DNA of 32,456 nucleotides from Candidatus Gastranaerophilales bacterium (GCA_944325895.1 CALVCA010000016.1:1-32456), one strand, 5' to 3'; shown: positions 7,568 through 17,058, counted from the first letter of the stretch. Notes: a model not told the origin generated them from the sequence alone. Made by a program: numbers and translations.

Positions 7568-7667
7568 AAACAACACCATAGTATACCTGTTAAGCATTTA
7601 CATCATACAATATAAGTATTTGTTATTTTCCTGAAAAATGCTAATAATAAAAATACGGAGGAATAAC

Positions 7668-8489
7668 ATGTTAAAAAAATTATTCACGGCAGCTTTAATA
7701 TTTGCACTGCTGCAAACAAATTTAGTACTTGCAAAGGAGATGAAAAATATGACAAGAGAAGATATTTGTAAAGCAAACTATAAAACCCTGTTTAAAGGTG
7801 AAGCATTAAACGGAGATGACATGCTGATTATTTTACAAAAATATATTTTTGGAGAAGTATTTACGGTAGGGAATTTGGATATAAAAACAAGGGAAATGCT
7901 GACTGTCACTTCTCTTGCCGTACAACAAACAATGCCGCAGCTGAAAGCTCATATAAATGCTGCTTTAAATGTCGGAGTTACGCCTGTTGAAATACGTGAA
8001 TTAATTTATCAATGTGCCCCATTCATCGGATTTCCGAAAACATTAAACGCAATATCCGTTATGAATGAAGTATTTAAAGAACGTAAAATAGAACTCCCGA
8101 ATGAAAATACAATTAGCGAAAATGACCGCTATAAAAAAGGATTTGAAATCCAAAACCCGCTTTACGGCGATGAAATTCAAACCTCACTGCAAGGTCTGCC
8201 CGATAACATGGGAGAAAACGTTTCAAAATTTTTAACAGAAGTGTGTTTCGGTGATTTTTACTCAAGAAAAGGTCTTGATATTAAAACAAGAGAACTTTTG
8301 GTTATAAGTATTTTGGTAACAACAGGCAATACTTCTACTTTAAAAAGCCACATCAAAGGTAATCTTAAAGCCGGAAATTCAAAAGAAGATATTACGGCTG
8401 CAATAATACAATGTCTGCCTTATGTAGGTTTCCCGAATACTATAGCAGCCCTAAAAGCACTTAAAGAAGTTTTAAAAAATATTGACTGA
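7668..8489 (+). CDS. Secreted protein with two carboxymuconolactone-decarboxylase-like domains
   Basis: ATG 7668 follows GGAGG; an in-frame start at 7638 lies upstream of this site and is rejected. The first 22 residues (MLKKLFTAALIFALLQTNLV, then LA) are a clear signal peptide, so the protein is exported. Two CMD/AhpD-type repeats follow (DIKTREMLTVTSLAVQQ and DIKTRELLVISILVTTG), each with a later G-F-P stretch. The AhpD CxxC pair is absent, with a single Cys in each YQCAPFIGFP / IQCLPYVGFP segment, so a peroxidase-type thiol mechanism is not supported. It lies directly upstream of the aldo/keto reductase, a frequent pairing in gut anaerobes, suggesting a shared small-molecule redox pathway of unknown substrate. 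Confidence 0.85.
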   Translation: MLKKLFTAALIFALLQTNLVLAKEMKNMTREDICKANYKTLFKGEALNGDDMLIILQKYIFGEVFTVGNLDIKTREMLTVTSLAVQQTMPQLKAHINAALNVGVTPVEIRELIYQCAPFIGFPKTLNAISVMNEVFKERKIELPNENTISENDRYKKGFEIQNPLYGDEIQTSLQGLPDNMGENVSKFLTEVCFGDFYSRKGLDIKTRELLVISILVTTGNTSTLKSHIKGNLKAGNSKEDITAAIIQCLPYVGFPNTIAALKALKEVLKNID

Positions 8490-8527
8490 TATCCGCCATT
8501 TTATATAATTAAATAAAAGGAGCAATA

Positions 8528-9747
8528 ATGAAACGCAGAGATTTTATAATAAATTCAGCATTGGCAATTACCGGAGCAACACTTCTTTCAGGATGCGGAA
8601 AAAAAGAAGTTAAAAAGACTGAAAATCAAGTCGTAAAAAGAAAATTCGACAATTTAGAAATTCCTTTAATCGCTTTAGGATGTATGCGGCTTCCTATGCG
8701 TAACGGGAAAATCGATATGACAGAATTAGACAAAATGGTCGAATATTCAATGGCTCACGGAGCAAATTATTTTGATACCGCATATATGTATGTAGAAGGT
8801 AAATCCGAAAATGCAATAGGCGAAATTCTAAAACAATACCCTAGAGAAAGCTTCCTTTTGACCGACAAAAATCCGGCTTATCTTGTAAATTCTCCTTCTG
8901 ATGTTCATAAACTTTTTAATGAACAATTAAAAAAATGTCAGGTTGAATACTTTGACAACTATATGGTCCATAACATTAATAAAAATACATTACGTAATTA
9001 TCGTGACAACGATATGTACGGTGAATTATTAAAACTAAAAAAGACGGATTAATAAAACATTTGGGATTTTCTTTCCACGGAGATCCCGTAATGCTAAAAG
9101 AGGTAATTCACGAACACAAATGGGATTTTTGCCAGCTGCAAATCAACTACCTTGATTGGGAAGTTATAAACGCAAAAGAACTTTATGAAATAGCTGATGA
9201 AGCAAAAGTGCCGGTGATTGTTATGGAACCCTTACGAGGCGGTGGTTTGTGTAATTTACCTGAAAAGGCGGCACAAAAATTAAAAGCTGATTGTCCAAAT
9301 GATACTCAGGCTTCCTTCGGGCTTCGTTGGGTTACAAGCAAAAAACGTGTATTTACTATTCTCAGCGGAATGAGCAACCTGCAGCAATTAAAAGAAAATA
9401 TTGATACGTTTACAAACTTTAGAGAATTTACACAAACAGAAGAAAAAATTGCCGCAGAAATCGCAAAAATTATTCAATCTCAAGGTGCGATAAATTGTAC
9501 AGCCTGCAGATACTGCATGGAAGTTTGTCCGAGAGGAATTAACATTCCGGCAATTTTCGGGCTTTATAATGTTTACAAATCAAACGATAACGGATTTATG
9601 TTTAATGTAAATTACGAAGCTTTAAAAGAAGATGAACGTGCCGATAAATGTATAAACTGCCACCTGTGCTCAAAAAATTGCCCGCAGGGACTTGATATAC
9701 CGGCATTATTAAAACAAGTTGAAGACACAGTAAAAAAAGTCGGATAA
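8528..9747 (+). CDS. Ferredoxin-fused aldo/keto reductase, interrupted by a -1 frameshift
   Basis: One protein of about 406 residues is split into two frames. The first part (8528-9052) has a twin-arginine-like, lipobox-bearing start (MKRRDFIINSALAITGATLL, then SGC) and an aldo/keto reductase N-terminal half (FDTAYMYVEGKSENAIG, then a catalytic-like LLTDKN). The second continues in the -1 frame from about 9044 (GFSFHGD, LGLRWV-like barrel strands) and ends with two ferredoxin motifs, CTACRYCMEVCPRG and CINCHLCSKNCPQG. The junction is A-AAA-AAG at 9037-9043, in phase with the zero frame, with TAA two codons later. Either one A was lost from a seven-A run or ribosomes slip here. If made whole, it is probably an exported flavin-independent reductase fed by Fe-S clusters. 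Confidence 0.85.
9037..9087 (+). promoter_or_regulatory. Possible -1 ribosomal frameshift site
   Basis: Heptamer A-AAA-AAG (9037-9043) is in the correct phase for -1 slippage, and the zero frame stops at 9050. A hairpin with a nine-pair stem including two G-U pairs (9063-9071 with 9079-9087, loop of seven) follows, but its 19-base spacing is longer than the usual 5-9. No clear Shine-Dalgarno-like enhancer is seen upstream. A simple deletion or sequencing error is equally possible. Confidence 0.4.
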
Positions 9748-9752
9748 CAATT

Positions 9753-11021
9753 ATGCAGAACAAAAATTTATACAAAATCAGAATTACTTCGGCAATTATT
9801 ATTTTCATCATTGCTGTGATCGGTATGCTTGGAATATTCTATCCCTTAAACCTCTTTGACATACAATTTTTACCGGTTTTACAAAGAGTTTTAAATAACT
9901 TTTCCATAACCCCACTTCTGATTTTAATTGCCCTTATACTATTAACACTGATTTTCGGAAGAATTTATTGCTCTTTAATCTGCCCTTTGGGAATTTTACA
10001 GGAAATCATAGGTTTTATAAAAAATAAAACATCTGATTCAGTACATAAAAATTATCCATTAAAATATTTTCTTGCAGCATTTGTATGGGGAATATTTATA
10101 GGCGGAAGTTCTTTAGTAATAAGATATATCGATCCTTATACAATATTTGGTTCTGCAATATCAAAAACTACAGCCGGTTTAATTCTTGTAGGTTTAATAA
10201 TTTTAGCAGTATTTTTTAAAGACAGAATTTTTTGTACAAATTTTTGCCCTGTAGGCACCATTCTCGGGCTTATTTCTAAAATTTCGTTCAATAAAATCTA
10301 TATATCCGACGTTTGTGTATCTTGCGGACAATGTGAAAAAAATTGTCCGGCAGCCTGTATTAATTCCAAAGAAAAAACCGTTGATAATGAAACTTGCATC
10401 AAATGTTTAAAATGTCTTGAAATATGCCCTAAAAACGGCATAAAATACGGAAAAATACCGCCAAAAGCCCTAAAATTCGACATAAAAAGAAGACAGCTTA
10501 TTATAGCATCAACTGCTTTAGCATTATTCGGAATAATGGCAAAAGCAGGACTTGAATTAAAAGAGAAAATTACGGAAAAAATAAAAGATGTAATTCTTCC
10601 GCCGGGAGCTGAAAATAAAGAAAAATTTTTAAACAAATGTTTGAATTGTAACTTATGTATAGAAAACTGCCCGAATAAAATTATAAAAAAAGCGGACAAT
10701 GAATATCCTGCCGTCCACATTGATTATTCAAAATCATTTTGCAAATTTGATTGCAATGAATGTTCAAAAATTTGTCCGTCAGGAGCTATAAAACGAATAA
10801 ATAAAAAAGAAAAACAGCAAACAAGAATTGCAATGGCAATGATTAATGAAGAAAAATGTGATAAATGCGGCAGATGTATTGAAGCTTGTCCTAAACATGC
10901 TATAATCAAAGAAAACGGTATGATATCACTTAATGCTGCAAAATGTATCGGATGCGGTGCTTGCAAAAATATATGTACAGCAATAGAAATCTTTCCGATA
11001 AAAGAACAAAAACTTATATAA
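9753..11021 (+). CDS. Membrane-bound NapH-like polyferredoxin
   Basis: A 422-residue protein. The N-terminal half has about four membrane segments (roughly 10-30, 48-70, 103-125, 137-157) with the paired CSLICPLG and CTNFCPVG motifs of the NapH/MauN/RnfB-like membrane ferredoxins. Then come two 4Fe-4S motifs (CVSCGQCEKNCP, CIKCLKCLEICP), a twin-arginine-like hydrophobic stretch (KRRQLIIASTALALFG), and further clusters: CLNCNLCIENCP, CKFDCNECSKICP, CDKCGRCIEACP and CIGCGACKNIC. It probably moves electrons across or along the membrane to the ferredoxin-tailed reductase directly upstream (five-base gap). The fusion of a NapH-like half with a NapG-like half is inferred from motif order. Confidence 0.85.
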   Translation: MQNKNLYKIRITSAIIIFIIAVIGMLGIFYPLNLFDIQFLPVLQRVLNNFSITPLLILIALILLTLIFGRIYCSLICPLGILQEIIGFIKNKTSDSVHKNYPLKYFLAAFVWGIFIGGSSLVIRYIDPYTIFGSAISKTTAGLILVGLIILAVFFKDRIFCTNFCPVGTILGLISKISFNKIYISDVCVSCGQCEKNCPAACINSKEKTVDNETCIKCLKCLEICPKNGIKYGKIPPKALKFDIKRRQLIIASTALALFGIMAKAGLELKEKITEKIKDVILPPGAENKEKFLNKCLNCNLCIENCPNKIIKKADNEYPAVHIDYSKSFCKFDCNECSKICPSGAIKRINKKEKQQTRIAMAMINEEKCDKCGRCIEACPKHAIIKENGMISLNAAKCIGCGACKNICTAIEIFPIKEQKLI

Positions 11022-11033
11022 AGGAGAATAATT

Positions 11034-11225
11034 ATGTCACTCGGATTTACGGACTGCCGCCTCAGACTGCATAAAAAACTTGCCCGTATAGAAATCCCAA
11101 CAGAACAATTTTCTGCTTTTGTATCATCAAACATAACATCTGAGCTAAAAAAACTCAACATTGAATACGTAACTCTTGATACAGAAGGCATAAGAAGTAT
11201 TGATAAACAAAATTTCACAGCCTGA
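11034..11225 (+). CDS. Free-standing C-terminal domain of LarE (63 aa)
   Basis: The whole protein resembles the end of LarE, the ATP-dependent sulfur transferase that helps make the nickel-pincer cofactor: LGFTDCRLRLHKKLARIEIP, then LNIEYVTLDTEGIRS, where full LarE ends in LDLEGYRxGSMN-like sequence. The N-terminal ATP-pyrophosphatase domain and the sulfur-donating region are absent. It has its own ribosome binding site (AAAGGAG, seven bases before ATG 11034), 12 bases after the polyferredoxin gene, so it is probably translated as part of that operon. It may be a truncated relic or a small binding domain used alone. It overlaps the convergent pgeF gene by 11 bases. Confidence 0.65.
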   Translation: MSLGFTDCRLRLHKKLARIEIPTEQFSAFVSSNITSELKKLNIEYVTLDTEGIRSIDKQNFTA

Positions 11226-11913
11226 TTACGGCATTATGACGGTTTGCAGTAGCATTTTCTTTTCTGTAAGAAAAAAACATATCATTATCCAAATATGTAC
11301 AATAAGGACAAACATCAATAATTTCAACCCCGGTTTCTTCAAGCTGACGGGCATTAATAGCCTTTAAATCAACAAACATTTGTCCTTCAAAAAACCTGTA
11401 TAAACCCTCAAAATTTTGAACCGTAGATTTCAATTTTTCAAATACATCTTCACCAACATTATAACAACTCAAAGATATTGCAGGACCGATAAGTGCAATA
11501 ATATCTTTGGGATTTGAATTCATTTTTAAAACGGTTTTTGGAGCAATTTTTTCCGCCGTGCCTCGCCATCCAGCATGAGATATAGCAGCAATATTTTGCT
11601 TTTTATCATACAAAATAACCGGAGTACAGTCAGCAAAATTTAAAAATACCGCCTGCTTATCATTATCCAAAATCAAAGTATCCGTATTTGGATAATCAGT
11701 CTTACCGGGTCGTACAAAATCGACATTCGCACTATGCACCTGAACAGGAGATACAAGCTCTGATACATCCAAATATTCGCAAATATCATTTCGATTTTCA
11801 AGAACAATACCTTCTTTTGAGGTCAAAAATGATTGTCTTGTTGTAAAAAATCCCTTATCAAGAAAATCGGATTTCAAAATGTATTTATCTTTAATTTTAT
11901 CAAAATAAAACAT
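11215..11913 (-). CDS. pgeF: PgeF/YfiH-family multicopper-oxidase-fold (laccase domain) protein
   Basis: This family hydrolyses misplaced UDP-MurNAc-L-Ser precursors (PgeF in E. coli) and also shows purine nucleoside activity in some members. Visible hallmarks: SPVQVHSANV, FADCTPVILYD, SHAGWRGT, IGPAIS.SCYNVG and a C-terminal CPYCTY...FSYRKENATANRHNAVI. ATG 11913 (MFYFDKIKDKY) is chosen over the longer open frame to 11958: a TATTAT box ends seven bases before it, and the extra 15 residues do not look like the family N-terminus. It is divergent from nagZ; both act on cell-wall material. Confidence 0.9.
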   Translation of the reverse strand: MFYFDKIKDKYILKSDFLDKGFFTTRQSFLTSKEGIVLENRNDICEYLDVSELVSPVQVHSANVDFVRPGKTDYPNTDTLILDNDKQAVFLNFADCTPVILYDKKQNIAAISHAGWRGTAEKIAPKTVLKMNSNPKDIIALIGPAISLSCYNVGEDVFEKLKSTVQNFEGLYRFFEGQMFVDLKAINARQLEETGVEIIDVCPYCTYLDNDMFFSYRKENATANRHNAVIRL

Positions 11914-11971
11914 ATAATAAATAATACAACAAAAATTATGATACAATAAAAACATCAAAGGATTTTAAAAA

Positions 11972-12928
11972 ATGGATTTAAGAGAAAAACTTTATCAAAT
12001 GTTCATCTTAGGAACTGACGGCGGAGGATATAAAACCGCATTACAAAACAACTTAGGCGGCATTATATTTTTTACGCACGATATAAAATCCTCAGAGCAA
12101 TTCAAATCATTAATCAAAGAATGTAAATTATTAGCAAAAACCCCGCCTTTTTTATCAATCGATCAAGAAGGAGGAAGAGTTGAAAGAACAGAAAATATTC
12201 ACAAAAAATATCTATCTGCAAAATACGCTTACGAAAAAGGATTGGAATTTTTAGAGCGGCAATCGAATGAAATAGCAAAAGAATTAAAAGATTACGGCAT
12301 AAACCTTAATTTTGCTCCGTGTGTTGACGTAAATACAAACCCGAATAACCCTATAATCGGCGAAAGAGCATTTTCTTCAAAACCTGATGAAGTTATAGAA
12401 GCTGAAAAAATCGTTGTTGCTGCATTTCTAAAAAACGGTATAATACCATGCCTCAAACATTTCCCCGGACACGGAGATGCAAATGCCGATAGCCATCTTA
12501 CATTACCTGAAATAAATTTATCGCTTGAAGAAATGGAAAAAACTCATATAAAACCTTTTAGTTTAAACAATGTCGAAATGATTATGGCAGCACATCTTCA
12601 TTGCACATGTTTTGACAAAGAAAAAATCCCTGCGAGTTTAAGTAAAAATGCAATTTCTTATTTGAGAAATAAACTGAGCTTTAACGGAATAATAATTTCA
12701 GATGATATGATAATGAAAGGAGTTGCGGAATATGGGGCTGCAAATGCCATTGAAACGGGTATCCTTGCAGGTTTAAATATGTTTATTTACAGGAATTCAA
12801 ATTCCGAAACAATTGACGCAATTGAACTTGTCGCCCAAAAGGCTCAAAATGACAAACCTCTTTCCCAAAATATCGAAAAGTCCTTTGAAAAAATTATTAA
12901 TTTAAAATCAAAATTCCTAAATATTTAA
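11972..12928 (+). CDS. nagZ: Beta-N-acetylhexosaminidase, glycoside hydrolase family 3
   Basis: NagZ removes N-acetylglucosamine from muropeptides during cell-wall recycling. The 318-residue single-domain protein has GGIIFFTHD, DQEGGRVER, the family motif KHFPGHGDANADSH (His and Asp for catalysis) and the nucleophile region IISDDMIMKG. There is no signal peptide, consistent with cytoplasmic recycling. It is divergent from pgeF, with a TACAAT box near 11944. Its stop codon overlaps the prepilin gene's stop by four bases (ttaa). Confidence 0.93.
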   Translation: MDLREKLYQMFILGTDGGGYKTALQNNLGGIIFFTHDIKSSEQFKSLIKECKLLAKTPPFLSIDQEGGRVERTENIHKKYLSAKYAYEKGLEFLERQSNEIAKELKDYGINLNFAPCVDVNTNPNNPIIGERAFSSKPDEVIEAEKIVVAAFLKNGIIPCLKHFPGHGDANADSHLTLPEINLSLEEMEKTHIKPFSLNNVEMIMAAHLHCTCFDKEKIPASLSKNAISYLRNKLSFNGIIISDDMIMKGVAEYGAANAIETGILAGLNMFIYRNSNSETIDAIELVAQKAQNDKPLSQNIEKSFEKIINLKSKFLNI

Positions 12929-14113
12929 AACCACGGATAATCCTCTTTAATCTGCCAGCCATCCATATAGATAAGACGACCGCAGGTTGATGCACCATCA
13001 TCGGTTGAACATGCATTAAGATAATAAGTTCTACTATAGCCTGAAGACGTATTGCCAAATGTATATTGATACATTTGAAAAACTTTTTCCCTAAGATTAA
13101 ACATCATATAAAAAATATCTTTGCCTTTAGTATTTGGTTTTTGAAACCCATTTATATCAACCCAAAAAATTACATGTGTATATCTGATATCAGTACAATT
13201 ATCATTCTCATCGTATGCATAACAATGAGTACCTAATCCTATATTTACCAATACATTATTAGATAACAAGACTAAATATTCTTTAACTTGCGAAATTTTT
13301 CTATTTGAAGCCGGGGCATACGGACCATCATATCCTAAACTGCTTAATGAAGCATATCCGTAATCTTTGGCAACTTTTATGTATGGTATAAAATATGTTT
13401 GTGCAAACGTTGTAATAACGTCCTCTCTATTAAAATTTTCATCCTCAGTATTAGTACCTGTAATGCCGGCAACTTTCCAAGTTGTAGTATCACCATGTTC
13501 AGTCTGTGCCATGGTTAAAGCCTGTGAGATTATTGAATACGTCTGCTTTAATTTTGACAACGTTTGCTTCTTTTGATAGTTATTTATTAAAGTCGGAATA
13601 GTCATTGCCGCAACAATTCCTATAATCCCGAGGGTGATAAGAACCTCAGCTAAAGTGAAGGCGGCACGACGATTATTGTCAAACGTACCTACGTGCGTAG
13701 CACCTTCGCTCCGCTCAGGATGACGGGTAGAAGGCAAACCTGATGTGTTTACGTACTTAGTACTGTCATCCTGAACTTGTTTCAGGATCTTACCAGTGTT
13801 GAATGGTATGCAATCGTGCGGCTTAAAGATTTTTTTAAAAGATTCTTTGCTTTGCTCAGGATGACAGGTTGTATGGAATAAGTTCGTTAATAGGTTATTT
13901 TGGTGTAATACATTAACAACTTTATTAAAAATACCGCTCTTTATCTTCTTATTACTTAAACTATAATTCATTATATTAAAATTATAGTTTAATTTTAATA
14001 CATAGTCAATCGGGGTAAAAAACAATCTTAAAAACGCTTTTAAACACTTTATTCCTGAAAAATCAATTCCGGCTAAGCTTTGAGCAAGTCGCCCCCCCCC
14101 CTATCTTTTTCAT
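12925..14113 (-). CDS. Prepilin-like protein 1 with long leader; poly-G tract puts it OFF
   Basis: The mature part begins at AAFTLAEVLITLGIIGIVAA, a type IV pilin/pseudopilin N-terminus with the prepilin-peptidase site and Glu5. The C-terminal part has VDINGFQKPNTKGKDIF, like the calcium loop of GspG-type pseudopilins, and several Cys. The only well-placed start is ATG 14113, with AAGGAGG six bases upstream and an extended -10 at 14134-14139. It is followed by AAA AAG ATA and a run of ten G (14092-14101). As written, this frame ends after 16 codons (TGA at 14063-14065). With nine G it runs uninterrupted through about 150 leader residues into the prepilin. The unshifted frame has no ATG with a ribosome site near FTLAEV. 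The leader contains palindromic repeats read in frame. Confidence 0.75.
13690..13868 (-). repeat. Palindromic repeat cluster inside the prepilin 1 leader
   Basis: Three related elements: 13690-13725 (translates HPERSEGATHV on the minus strand), 13764-13790 (gtcatcctgaacttgtttca, read as ILKQVQDD), and 13827-13868 (read as CHPEQSKESFKK). These belong to the widely scattered gtcatYctgagc/gcttcaggatgac repeat type. All keep the reading frame open. Confidence 0.8.
14092..14101 (-). repeat. G10 homopolymer tract in the prepilin 1 leader
   Basis: Ten consecutive G on the coding strand, four codons after the ATG. The flank AAGATA-G(n)-CGAC matches, with the tract inverted, AAGATA-GTCGCC(n) of the leaders at 24354 and 32350. 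Runs this long are rare in a low-GC genome and are prone to slippage during replication. Confidence 0.85.
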
Positions 14114-14133
14114 AAATTTCCTCCTTTTTGTTA

Positions 14134-14139
14134 ATTATA
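14134..14139 (-). promoter_or_regulatory. Extended -10 box of the prepilin 1 gene
   Basis: TGT-TATAAT on the minus strand, 20 bases before ATG 14113, with AAGGAGG (14120-14126) in between. Confidence 0.6.
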
Positions 14140-14222
14140 ACAATACATCAGAAATATTGCAATAGCAAATTTACCATATGTAAAGATTACGTTAAAAATA
14201 GACTTTGCAAGGATTTTTATGA

Positions 14223-14228
14223 TATAAT
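14223..14228 (+). promoter_or_regulatory. Extended -10 box of gyrA
   Basis: TGA-TATAAT, followed by a short leader containing GAAGGAG seven to eight bases before the TTG start of gyrA. Confidence 0.6.
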
Positions 14229-14254
14229 TTAATTAATAAAGAAGGAGAAAAGTT

Positions 14255-16771
14255 TTGAGCCAGCAAAATATATTTGATGACGGGAAAATTGTTCAGGTTA
14301 ACATAAGAGAAGAAATGAAACGCTCATATATAGATTATGCAATGAGCGTTATTGTAGGTCGTGCACTACCGGATGTACGTGATGGTCTAAAACCGGTTCA
14401 CAGACGTATTTTATACGCAATGAACGAACTTGGCATGACACCTGATAAACCGTTTAAAAAATGTGCCCGTATAGTTGGTGAAGTTTTAGGTAAATACCAC
14501 CCGCACGGCGATACTGCCGTATACGAAGCACTTGTACGTATGGCACAAGATTTTTCAACAAGATATCTTACAGTCGATGGTCACGGAAACTTCGGTTCAG
14601 TTGACGGCGACGGAGCTGCTGCTATGCGTTATACAGAAGCACGTATGCACAAAATAACCCAATCTATGCTGGCTGATATTGACTGCGAAACAGTAGAGTT
14701 TGAACCGAATTTTGACGGTTCTTTACAAGAACCTTCCGTATTGCCCGTAAGACTTCCTATGTTGTTATTGAACGGTGTTTCGGGTATTGCTGTCGGTATG
14801 GCTACAAACATTCCGCCTCATAACCTTTGTGAAGTAGTTGACGGTACTATTGCTCTTATTGACAATCCCAATATATCAGTTGCAGAGCTTATGGAATATA
14901 TTAAAGGTCCTGACTTCCCGACAGCTGCGACTATTATCGGCTTAAACGATATAAAACAAGCCTATGAAACCGGCAGAGGCTCTATAAAAATGTCTGCCGT
15001 TGCTAATTTTGAAGAAATTGCCGGAGGAGGCGGACGCCAAGCACGTACAGCAATCGTTGTCACTGAAATTCCTTTCCAGGTAAACAAATCAATGCTTATT
15101 GAAAAAATTGCAGAGCTTGTTAAAGATCAGAGGATTAATGGTATCTCTGATATCCGTGATGAATCCGACCGTGAAGGCATGAGAATTGTTATTGAACTGA
15201 AACGTGATGCAAAACCTGATGTAGTTAAAAATAATCTATTTAAATACACCCAGCTTGCAACAACCTTCGGGGTAAATATGCTCGCATTATGCGGAAAGCA
15301 ACCACGACTTATGAATTTAAAGCAGGTTTTGGAAGAATTTGTTGAACATAGAGTTGAAATTGTTACCAGAAGAACTATTTTCTTCCTTAAAAAAGCCAAA
15401 ATCAGAGCTCATATTTTAGCAGGTTTAATTATTGCTCTAGGTTCAATTGATGAAGTTATTGAAATCATTAAGAAATCAAAAACTATTGATGATGCAAGAA
15501 CTGCCTTAATGTCAAGATTCGGACTTGATACCGACCAGTCAAATGCTATTTTGGAAATGCAATTAAGACGTTTGACAGGATTGGAACAAGATAAAGTTAA
15601 AGCCGAATATGACGAATTAATCAAAAAGATTGCCGAATATGAAGAAATTTTGGCAAGCAGACATAAAGTCTTAAACATAATTAAAACAGAACTTTTAGAA
15701 GACAAAGAAAAATACGGCGATGACAGAAAAACCCAAATCCTGCCGGAACAAGGCGAGGTAACAATAGAAGACTTAACTCCGAATACACCAATGGCAGTAT
15801 TTATTACGCATCAAGGTTATTTAAAACGTATTTCTCTTGATACATTTGAACGCCAAAATCGTGCAACAAGAGGTAAATCCGGAATTAAAACAAAAGAAGA
15901 TGATGATATTCAACATTTCTTTACTGCAATGATGCATGATAAAGTGTTGTTCTTCTCGTCAAAAGGTACTGTGTACAGCTTAAATGTATATGATTTTCCT
16001 GAAGGCGGACGTCAGGCAAAAGGATTGCCTATAATTAACGTATTGCCTATTGCTCAGGATGAAAGCATTACAGCCGTTGTACCGGTAAGCAATTTCTCAC
16101 ATGATTTAAATTTAATAATGCTAACACAAAAAGGTTACATAAAACGCATTGAACTTGATAATTTTGCAAATATAAGAAGAAACGGAATTATTGCAATAGG
16201 ACTTGAAGAAGGCGACAACCTCAACTGGGTTAAACTTGCCACCGCAAAAGATGAAATAATTATCGGTACATCTTGCGGTATGGCAATCAGATTCCCTATT
16301 CAGGATTTAAGACCTCTTGGAAGAAGTGCCCGTGGTGTTACCTCAATGAAACTAAGAACAGGTGATGAAATCGTAGGCTGTGATATTGTTCCAAAAGATT
16401 ACGATGCGGATCTTCTCGTTGTTACATCCGACGGATTTGGAAAACGTACTAAACTTTCCGAATTCAGAACTCAAAACAGAGGAGGCATCGGACTTATTGC
16501 AACAAAATTTAAATCAAATACATCAAGACTTGTTGCTTTAACTATTGTAAAAGATAGTGATGATATTATGCTTGTAACGGCTAACGGCATTGTAACAAGA
16601 ATAAATGCCGGATCTATCTCCCGTCAAGGACGTCCTGCAACCGGCGTCAGAGCTCAAAACTTAATCGGTAATGATACTGTTGTTTCAGTTAATAAAATTA
16701 TTAATCCCGATGAAGATGATATAAAATCGGATTTACCGAAAGAAATTGAACAAACAAGCCTTCTTGACTAA
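14255..16771 (+). CDS. gyrA: DNA gyrase subunit A
   Basis: GyrA cuts and reseals DNA in the A2B2 gyrase that introduces negative supercoils. The 838-residue protein has the winged-helix and tower region ([20 protein letters not shown]), catalytic Tyr126 in [11 protein letters not shown], and a six-bladed C-terminal wrap domain with a GyrA-box-like NRATRGKSG near residue 530, which favours GyrA over ParC. The quinolone-determining region reads [15 protein letters not shown]; Thr and Glu at the E. coli 83 and 87 positions are normal in many wild-type species, so resistance cannot be inferred. The start is TTG 14255 with a good Shine-Dalgarno. It is monocistronic. Its stop overlaps the convergent gene at 16768 by four bases. 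Confidence 0.95.
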   Translation: MSQQNIFDDGKIVQVNIREEMKRSYIDYAMSVIVGRALPDVRDGLKPVHRRILYAMNELGMTPDKPFKKCARIVGEVLGKYHPHGDTAVYEALVRMAQDFSTRYLTVDGHGNFGSVDGDGAAAMRYTEARMHKITQSMLADIDCETVEFEPNFDGSLQEPSVLPVRLPMLLLNGVSGIAVGMATNIPPHNLCEVVDGTIALIDNPNISVAELMEYIKGPDFPTAATIIGLNDIKQAYETGRGSIKMSAVANFEEIAGGGGRQARTAIVVTEIPFQVNKSMLIEKIAELVKDQRINGISDIRDESDREGMRIVIELKRDAKPDVVKNNLFKYTQLATTFGVNMLALCGKQPRLMNLKQVLEEFVEHRVEIVTRRTIFFLKKAKIRAHILAGLIIALGSIDEVIEIIKKSKTIDDARTALMSRFGLDTDQSNAILEMQLRRLTGLEQDKVKAEYDELIKKIAEYEEILASRHKVLNIIKTELLEDKEKYGDDRKTQILPEQGEVTIEDLTPNTPMAVFITHQGYLKRISLDTFERQNRATRGKSGIKTKEDDDIQHFFTAMMHDKVLFFSSKGTVYSLNVYDFPEGGRQAKGLPIINVLPIAQDESITAVVPVSNFSHDLNLIMLTQKGYIKRIELDNFANIRRNGIIAIGLEEGDNLNWVKLATAKDEIIIGTSCGMAIRFPIQDLRPLGRSARGVTSMKLRTGDEIVGCDIVPKDYDADLLVVTSDGFGKRTKLSEFRTQNRGGIGLIATKFKSNTSRLVALTIVKDSDDIMLVTANGIVTRINAGSISRQGRPATGVRAQNLIGNDTVVSVNKIINPDEDDIKSDLPKEIEQTSLLD

Positions 16772-17058
16772 GCCTGTTCACTATATTTCTTATACGTATT
16801 CACAACCGTATTATAACCGGCAGGTATACGCAAAATTTTGTGTGGAATGTAATAAGGATTTGTAAATGCCGAAAATACGTCTGCCGTTACATTGAAAGCA
16901 GTATTTATAGTACTTCTCAAATATTTATTTTTAATCTTATCTTCCGAAAATTTAACCCTGAAAGGATTTCCGGGAGAATCATAAATATCATAAGTATACT
17001 TATCTATTTTTGATGTAATATCATTATAGGTTTCTGTACCGGTAAAATTTATTCGCAT
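16768..17058 (-). CDS. Small orphan protein with N-terminal F-x-G motif (96 aa)
   Basis: Not recognised. From ATG 17058 the protein begins [13 protein letters not shown] and thus carries the same short N-terminal F-x-G motif as other orphans here. The open frame extends five codons further to 17073, but a TATTAT box sits six bases before 17058, so the shorter form is preferred and the mRNA would be leaderless. The protein is rich in Tyr, Lys and Asn, with a weakly hydrophobic middle (about 55-75). No enzyme motifs are visible. Confidence 0.6.
   Translation of the reverse strand: MRINFTGTETYNDITSKIDKYTYDIYDSPGNPFRVKFSEDKIKNKYLRSTINTAFNVTADVFSAFTNPYYIPHKILRIPAGYNTVVNTYKKYSEQA

Noticed and set aside
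7638-7667. Longer N-terminus for the carboxymuconolactone-decarboxylase-like protein
   Set aside because: The added residues precede the GGAGG ribosome site and would destroy a clear signal peptide.
14489-14560. Quinolone resistance substitutions in GyrA
   Set aside because: Thr and Glu at the two key positions are common natural residues in other bacteria; resistance cannot be claimed.
14629-15705. Minus-strand open frames inside gyrA
   Set aside because: Shadows of the gyrA codons, with no ribosome sites and composition typical of antisense reading.
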